From Sporanaerobium hydrogeniformans (GTDB lineage Bacteria; Bacillota; Clostridia; Lachnospirales; Cellulosilyticaceae): a stretch of 64,000 nucleotides of DNA. The notes under the pieces are model-generated. The model searched no databases, was not told where the DNA came from, and was given only the letters and a program-made list of their open reading frames with translations. The DNA lies in assembly GCF_002735925.1 (NCBI RefSeq), contig NZ_PEDL01000004.1:1-64000 (forward strand), in the 5' to 3' direction. Positions 63,194-64,000 of this stretch are shown piece after piece. The translations under genes were made by a program, and so were the position numbers. How positions within the stretch are numbered: the stretch's first letter is position 1; each line of letters opens with the position of its first letter.

Positions 63194-64000
63194 ATGCCTT
63201 ACATTTATCCTATCTTGCAAAATGGACAAACTGTTTATAGACTTTACTTTGTCCACCATGCTAAAAAGCTTTATTTAGGCTACTACAAGACAGAGTCTGA
63301 TGCACAAGCTGCCTTAAAAGAAGCCCAGACCATTATGCAAGGTAACTTTTCACTCCTAGATTATACTCCTTATTATATTCCTTTTAAGAAATACATATCC
63401 CTTTGTAATTTTAGAGATAACAAAGTTTATATAAAAAATCCTATTTATATTTATCCTCGCTACTTTTGCTACTTCTTATCTCCTTCTTTAAAATTAACTT
63501 TTGATATGAAGGAACTCATGTATTTTTCTTCTTATAAAATTTTTAAGCGTGGAAATTATATTTATACGCAGGATGCTATTACTCAGCAGAGCATCCTTTC
63601 TCGCTTTGGCATCCCTCCCCACTCTGTTATGGGTGTTGATTATCGCTTTAAAAATGAAGACTGTTATGATTTTCGTGCTGAAAATCTCGAAATCTTTAAT
63701 AGCTATAAAGGTGTTAGTAAGGAAGAAGCCCATGGTCAAATTTTTTATAGTGCCCGCATTTTTGTGAAGCATAATCTGATTATCGGTCATTATCAAACAG
63801 AGTTAGAAGCTGCTATTGCTTATAACAAAGCCATAGACCTATTAAAGAGTAAAGGGTTCACACGGGATTACATTAAAAATGAAATTGCCTATCTTACTTT
63901 ACCCGAATACAAAGAAATCTATGACCGACTTTCTATCTCTCCTGTCTTGCTTACAGGCAATCAAAGAAAACGAGTTACTTCTTTCAAAAAATACCGTGGC
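63194..64000 (+). CDS. AP2-like repeat protein, incomplete (runs off right edge)
   Basis: The frame is open from the ATG at 63194 (GGAGGG 8 nt upstream) to the last base, giving 269 codons without a stop. Two AP2-like modules are visible: YRLYFVHHAKKLYLGYY with KTESDAQAAL near 16-45, and YKGVSKEEAHG onward with IIGHYQTELEAAIAYNKA near 173-215. A third seems to begin at the edge (KKYRG). Before the second module, GVDYRFKNEDCYDFRAENLE resembles the end of an HNH domain whose metal-binding His is not conserved. It may be a DNA-binding relative of AP2-HNH homing-endonuclease proteins. Confidence 0.65.
   Translation, partial: MPYIYPILQNGQTVYRLYFVHHAKKLYLGYYKTESDAQAALKEAQTIMQGNFSLLDYTPYYIPFKKYISLCNFRDNKVYIKNPIYIYPRYFCYFLSPSLKLTFDMKELMYFSSYKIFKRGNYIYTQDAITQQSILSRFGIPPHSVMGVDYRFKNEDCYDFRAENLEIFNSYKGVSKEEAHGQIFYSARIFVKHNLIIGHYQTELEAAIAYNKAIDLLKSKGFTRDYIKNEIAYLTLPEYKEIYDRLSISPVLLTGNQRKRVTSFKKYRG

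Noticed and set aside
63494-63796. Frames inside the AP2-like gene (minus 63494-63796, plus 63549-63767)
   Set aside because: They are shadows of the longer plus-strand frame, which has a good ribosome site and recognisable modules.

Overview
This window is a low-GC Firmicute chromosome. It carries spoIIE, so the organism is probably an endospore-former. The mannan phosphorolysis genes and gene style suggest a Lachnospiraceae/Cellulosilyticum-like plant-fibre degrader; that placement is inference, not a database result. About nine tenths of the genes, and the 16S rRNA at the left edge, lie on the minus strand. The minus-strand order spoIIE - tilS - hpt - ftsH - birA - coaX - dusB - greA - lysS - (long interval) - yacL - ispD matches the well-known right-arm order of Bacillus subtilis. 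The replication origin is therefore probably beyond the right end, with replication running right to left.

Layout from left to right. 1-600: start of a 16S rRNA preceded by two serine tRNAs and tandem promoters. 646-7200: ispD, an amino-acid permease on the plus strand, and an rnz - small membrane-anchored protein - tsaD - yacL operon. 7200-7700: a gene-free stretch with a candidate plus-strand small RNA. 7716-9544: a DUF3892 protein and glmM. 9620-21592: a carbohydrate block made of uxuB, uxuA and their GntR regulator, then a seven-kb operon (sugar ABC transporter, two GH130 phosphorylases, a cellobiose/mannobiose 2-epimerase) with a LacI regulator. 21799-23941: cdaR and cdaA (c-di-AMP synthesis). 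The carbohydrate block separates cdaA-cdaR from glmM, which are adjacent in many Firmicutes. 24103-28755: an unusual membrane-protein trio and an HD-GYP phosphodiesterase whose start is interrupted by an A9 tract. 29181-38788: housekeeping genes (lysS, greA, dusB, coaX, birA, ftsH, hpt, tilS). 38893-44290: a MIF-like tautomerase, a CapA-like protein, spoIIE with a Spo0A-type promoter, and an aromatic-acid exporter family protein. 44377-48865: tRNA-Val and tRNA-Met, secA, an orphan and the ribosome hibernation factor. 49013-52714: queT under a preQ1 riboswitch, an EamA transporter, surE, an isochorismatase-like hydrolase and an Lrp-like regulator. 52725-56862: a YtrA-type GntR/ABC operon and a LacI-sensor/GGDEF fusion. 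56923-59350: a polar amino-acid ABC transporter. 59600-59671: a DnaA-box cluster. 59842-64000: a Dabb protein, a shortened GalE-like protein, transketolase, and an incomplete plus-strand gene with AP2-like repeats.

How the genes fit together. Imported mannan oligosaccharides would be phosphorolysed by the two GH130 enzymes, with 2-epimerisation converting the terminal mannobiose to mannosyl-glucose. Mannonate/fructuronate is handled by uxuAB. Two second-messenger systems are represented: c-di-AMP (cdaA/cdaR) and c-di-GMP (a LacI-sensor diguanylate cyclase and an HD-GYP enzyme). The most interesting non-coding signals are the preQ1-I riboswitch, the C-rich small-RNA candidate, the DnaA-box cluster and the homopolymer at the HD-GYP start.
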